Origin: Desulfocapsa sulfexigens | GTDB lineage: Bacteria > Desulfobacterota > Desulfobulbia > Desulfobulbales > Desulfocapsaceae | Length of the DNA: 6,701 bases | Direction: 5' to 3' | Assembly: GCA_015661935.1 (NCBI GenBank) | Contig: DQVD01000307.1 | Span: 1-6,701, forward strand | Shown here: piece after piece, positions 3,817-6,701 of the stretch | Position numbering within the stretch: position 1 is the first letter of the stretch | Layout of the letters: every line of letters begins with the position of its first letter | Notes under the pieces: model-generated | What the model was told of the DNA's origin: nothing | The model's database searches: none | The model's input: the letters and a program-made list of their open reading frames with translations, nothing else | Position numbers and translations under genes: made by a program

Positions 3817-6465
3817 TTATTCAGCCGTCTGGTCATAAGCCTGCAGATATATCCGGGTAAGTTCACCTATTAAAGGCATACGCGGATTAGCAGTTGTGCA
3901 CTGATCCTCATAAGCCCTTTCCGCCAACTTATCCACGACCGCTTTAAACTCATCTGCATCCACACCGCACTGGGAAATTGTTTGCGGCATGTTCAGCTTT
4001 TTCATTAAATCATAAATGGCAGCAATCAGACTGCGTACTCCCTGCTCCGGGGTCTTTGCCGGCAGCCCAAGGTAGCTGGAGATTTTCTGATATTTACTAT
4101 CAGCCACATAGTGTTCATAGTTGGGAAAAGCCGCAAATTTGGTCGGCACTGACGCATTATAAGCAATTACATGGGGCAGCAGGACAGCATTAGCCCGTCC
4201 GTGGGGAATATGAAACTGACCGCCAAGTTTATGGGCCAGACTGTGATTGATCCCAAGAAAAGCGTTGGTAAATGCCATACCTGCTATGGTTGAGGCATTG
4301 TGCATACGCCTGCGGGCCTCTTTGTCACCGCCGTCATAAGATCTAGGCAGGTTTTCAAAAACCAGCTCTATGGCTTTTATTGCCAGTGCATCCGTATAAT
4401 CAGATGCCATGACCGATGTGTATGCCTCAATGGCATGAGTGAGGACATCCACGCCACTGTCTGCAATTACTTCGCGGGGGATGGACTGAACAAAATCAGA
4501 GTCTATGATCGCCACATCCGGTGTGAGTTCATAGTCCGCCAGTGGATACTTCACATCATTACCCTGGTCGGTGATGATGGCGAAAGCAGAAACTTCCGAC
4601 CCCGTGCCGCTGGTTGTCGGAATTGCTACCATCTTGATTTTTCGCCCCAATTTAGGATACTTATAGGTGCGCTTTCGGATATCCATGAATTTTAATTTAA
4701 GAAAGTCAAATTCCACATCCGGGTGTTCATAAAACAGCCACATCGCCTTGGCCGCATCAATGGGTGAACCTCCGCCAAGTGCAACAATGGTGTCCGGCCG
4801 AAACTGCCGCATAACAGTAACACCAGCCGTTACAATATCTGTTGAAGGATCAGGAGTTACCTGATCAAACACCTCAATGGCAACCGGGTTTCGTCTTTTA
4901 AGCAGATGATAGATCACCTTTTCAACATAGCCCAGATCCACCATCACTGTATCGGTTACAATCAATACCCTTTCCACAAGTGGCATTTTTGTAAGATACT
5001 GCACTGCTCCAGGCATAAAATAGATCCTGGGAGGTATCTTGAACCACTGTAACTTTTCTTTACGTCCTGCTACCCGCTTGATGTTGATCAAACTGTCCAC
5101 GCTCACATTGGAAGTTGTGGAATTCCGGCCATAGGAACCGCATCCCAGAGTTAATGAGGCCACGTTGGCATTATAGATATCTCCAATAGCTCCCTGGGTG
5201 CAGGGAGAATTCACAATGATCCGACCAACACGAACAGCAGATGAAAACTCCCTGATGATTTGTTGGTCTTCGGAATGAATTGCGGCAGAATGTCCTCGGC
5301 CGCCGAACTCTACCATTTGTTCACAGCGTTCAATCCCCTGCCGGTGGTTATCAACTATGTAAAAGGCGAGGACAGGTGAGAGTTTTTCCCGGGAGAGCGG
5401 GTAGTCTGAGCCCACTCCGTCCAAAGGAACTATTAGTATTTTAGTATCTTTCGGAACAGTAATATCTGCCATTTCAGCAATCTTCCATGCGGGCTGCCCG
5501 ACAATCTCTGATTTGATATAACCGGAATCTTTTTCTGTTATGGCGGTGGTTAACTCTTCTGTTTCAGTTTGGTTTAAAAAATAACAGTTGTTCTCCTGAA
5601 ATAAATTTTGAATCTGAGTTGCGACGTTCCGTTCCACGATAACAGCCTGTTCCGAAGCGCATATCATCCCGTTATCGTAGGTTTTGCTCAATATTATATC
5701 ATTAACAGCCCTTTTACATTTAGCTGTTTTTTCAATATAAACAGGGACATTACCGGGGCCAACCCCAAGGGCAGGTTTTCCGGCACTATAGGCAGCGTTA
5801 ACCATTTTATGTCCGCCAGTGGCCAGTATCAAAGCTATGCCGCTATGATTCATCAGCGCATGCGTTGCTTCAAGGGTCGGCTTTTTAATCCAGGTAATAA
5901 AGTTTTCCGGAGCACCGGCTTTGATACCTGCCCGATACAGGATCTCCGCTGCCATGGCACTGCATTGCTGTGAACCCGGATGAAAACTGAAAACAACGGG
6001 ATTCCTGGTTTTGGCACAAATAAGAGCCTTGAACATGGTGGTTGCAGTGGGGTTAGTGACAGGGATAACTGCCGCCACCACTCCCAGTGGCTCAGCCACT
6101 TCATAAATATCTTCTTCTTCATTTACGTTTATAATTCCCACAGTTTTTTTATATTTTATACTGTGATAAATAAATTCAGTCGCAAAGATATTTTTAGTTA
6201 TTTTATCTTCATACACTCCTCTTTTCGTTTCCTCTATTGCAGCCCTGGCAAGCGTCATGTGGGCATCAAGCCCTGCCAGAGCCATTGCCTTTGTGATTGT
6301 ATCCACTTGATCCTGGTCCATTGCCAGGAATTTCCTGCCTGCCGCAAGCGCTTGCTGTACCAGATTGTTAATGTCTTTTCTTACAGTTTCCTGCGGTACC
6401 TGTGATTCGGACTTGATTCCGGGATCAGAGTCTGTAACTTTCCTATTAACTAATTGTTTTTTCAT
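3817..6465 (-). CDS. adhE: Bifunctional acetaldehyde-CoA/alcohol dehydrogenase AdhE
   Basis: The 882-residue fusion enzyme reduces acetyl-CoA to acetaldehyde and then ethanol with two NADH, and can run in reverse. The N-terminal aldehyde dehydrogenase domain (about 30-460) has VIPVTNPTATTMFKALI (134-150), LILATGG (212-218), GVGPGNVPVYIE (234-245), catalytic C269 in NGMICASEQ, and EKLSPVLAFY (360-369). After a linker, the C-terminal iron-dependent alcohol dehydrogenase domain (about 475-875) has GGGSPIDAAK (564-573), TTSGTGSEV (617-625) and metal ligands D673, H677, H741 and H755 (GVDVLTHAIEAY, GINHSLAHKLG, IPHGRANA). Length matches E. coli AdhE minus its Lys/Ala-rich tail, with about 20-25 extra polar residues at the front. 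AdhE usually forms helical filaments (spirosomes). The SD is weak (GTGGA, 7 nt). Its start lies 27 bp after another minus-strand frame, so it is probably a distal operon gene. No intrinsic terminator follows; gene fragments begin at once downstream. Confidence 0.95.
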   Translation of the reverse strand: MKKQLVNRKVTDSDPGIKSESQVPQETVRKDINNLVQQALAAGRKFLAMDQDQVDTITKAMALAGLDAHMTLARAAIEETKRGVYEDKITKNIFATEFIYHSIKYKKTVGIINVNEEEDIYEVAEPLGVVAAVIPVTNPTATTMFKALICAKTRNPVVFSFHPGSQQCSAMAAEILYRAGIKAGAPENFITWIKKPTLEATHALMNHSGIALILATGGHKMVNAAYSAGKPALGVGPGNVPVYIEKTAKCKRAVNDIILSKTYDNGMICASEQAVIVERNVATQIQNLFQENNCYFLNQTETEELTTAITEKDSGYIKSEIVGQPAWKIAEMADITVPKDTKILIVPLDGVGSDYPLSREKLSPVLAFYIVDNHRQGIERCEQMVEFGGRGHSAAIHSEDQQIIREFSSAVRVGRIIVNSPCTQGAIGDIYNANVASLTLGCGSYGRNSTTSNVSVDSLINIKRVAGRKEKLQWFKIPPRIYFMPGAVQYLTKMPLVERVLIVTDTVMVDLGYVEKVIYHLLKRRNPVAIEVFDQVTPDPSTDIVTAGVTVMRQFRPDTIVALGGGSPIDAAKAMWLFYEHPDVEFDFLKLKFMDIRKRTYKYPKLGRKIKMVAIPTTSGTGSEVSAFAIITDQGNDVKYPLADYELTPDVAIIDSDFVQSIPREVIADSGVDVLTHAIEAYTSVMASDYTDALAIKAIELVFENLPRSYDGGDKEARRRMHNASTIAGMAFTNAFLGINHSLAHKLGGQFHIPHGRANAVLLPHVIAYNASVPTKFAAFPNYEHYVADSKYQKISSYLGLPAKTPEQGVRSLIAAIYDLMKKLNMPQTISQCGVDADEFKAVVDKLAERAYEDQCTTANPRMPLIGELTRIYLQAYDQTAE

Positions 6466-6492
6466 TGCTTAGTCCACTTTAACGTGTTATAA

Positions 6493-6701
6493 TTAAATTT
6501 TCGTATGCGCTGGCCAAAGGGCTACAAATGTCTTGAGTGCAGTTATCTTGGCTATTGTTTCATTCGTAGCCGTAAGGTTTACCAGGAATGATTCATCACA
6601 GAAACTTTGTTTTTCCGATACATCAAGAATAGCATTATCATCAGAAATCAGTTGGTAATCGGATTGCTCAACGGTAAGAAGCAGCTTACGAACGTGTTTG
6701 C
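6493..6701 (-). CDS. C-terminal end of an unrecognised protein upstream of adhE
   Basis: A frame open from the window edge runs 68 codons to TAA at 6495-6493. It contains KHVRKLLLTVEQSDYQLISD and, near the end, ESFLVNLTATNETIAKITAL, then KTFVALWPAHTKI. The composition is protein-like, a mix of helical and beta segments with no low complexity, and both other minus-strand frames are interrupted. Only 27 bp separate its stop from the adhE ATG, which suggests cotranscription. I do not recognise the family, and the rest of the gene is outside the window, so no function is given. Confidence 0.45.
   Translation of the reverse strand, partial: KHVRKLLLTVEQSDYQLISDDNAILDVSEKQSFCDESFLVNLTATNETIAKITALKTFVALWPAHTKI

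Noticed and set aside
4300..6405. Long open frames on the plus strand and in other minus-strand frames opposite adhE
   Set aside because: They are fully contained in adhE, encode Cys-, His- and Ser-rich sequences with no recognisable motifs, and have no sensible start signals; they are shadows of the coding strand.

Overview
The GC content is moderate. Every credible gene lies on the minus strand, so the window reads from high to low coordinates. The NtrC-type sigma-54 activator, the PAS sensor kinase remnant, the stand-alone receiver protein, the bifunctional AdhE and a PaaI-type hotdog fragment with a CxxC near its N-terminus fit an anaerobic, probably sulfate-reducing or syntrophic, Desulfobacterota-like (deltaproteobacterial) bacterium. 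That assignment is inference from gene style; no marker gene is present.

Layout in the direction of transcription. (1) 6701-6493: C-terminal end of an unrecognised protein, 27 bp upstream of (2) adhE (6465-3817), a complete two-domain acetaldehyde-CoA/alcohol dehydrogenase. (3) 3816-3295 (522 bp): no intact recognised gene, but fragments: a 33-codon ORF, the first 50 or so residues of a PaaI-type hotdog thioesterase, and an orphan C-terminal-looking reading frame. (4) 3294-2776: a PAS sensor histidine kinase that has lost its kinase core in frame, from a TTG start with a strong Shine-Dalgarno. (5) 2779-1370: an NtrC-family sigma-54 activator overlapping gene 4 by four bases, whose receiver domain has Glu where the phosphoacceptor Asp should be. 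(6) 1369-758 (612 bp): an 80-codon unrecognised ORF, three spaced GTGTA-type repeats, a 13-bp palindrome and a good sigma-54 (-24/-12) promoter. (7) 757-329: an intact stand-alone response regulator transcribed from that promoter. (8) 328-102: another small coding remnant. (9) 101-1: start of an unrecognised gene that leaves the window.

The most interesting reading is regulatory. The sensor kinase cannot autophosphorylate, and its presumed partner carries a D-to-E change of the kind that makes NtrC partly constitutive. The in-frame lesion kept the translational coupling between the two genes. The module may therefore have become phosphorylation-independent, with the sigma-54 promoter of the downstream receiver gene as its nearest candidate target. 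The surrounding gene debris suggests that the region is undergoing rearrangement. No CRISPR array, tRNA, rRNA or intact insertion sequence was seen, and no convincing intrinsic terminator.
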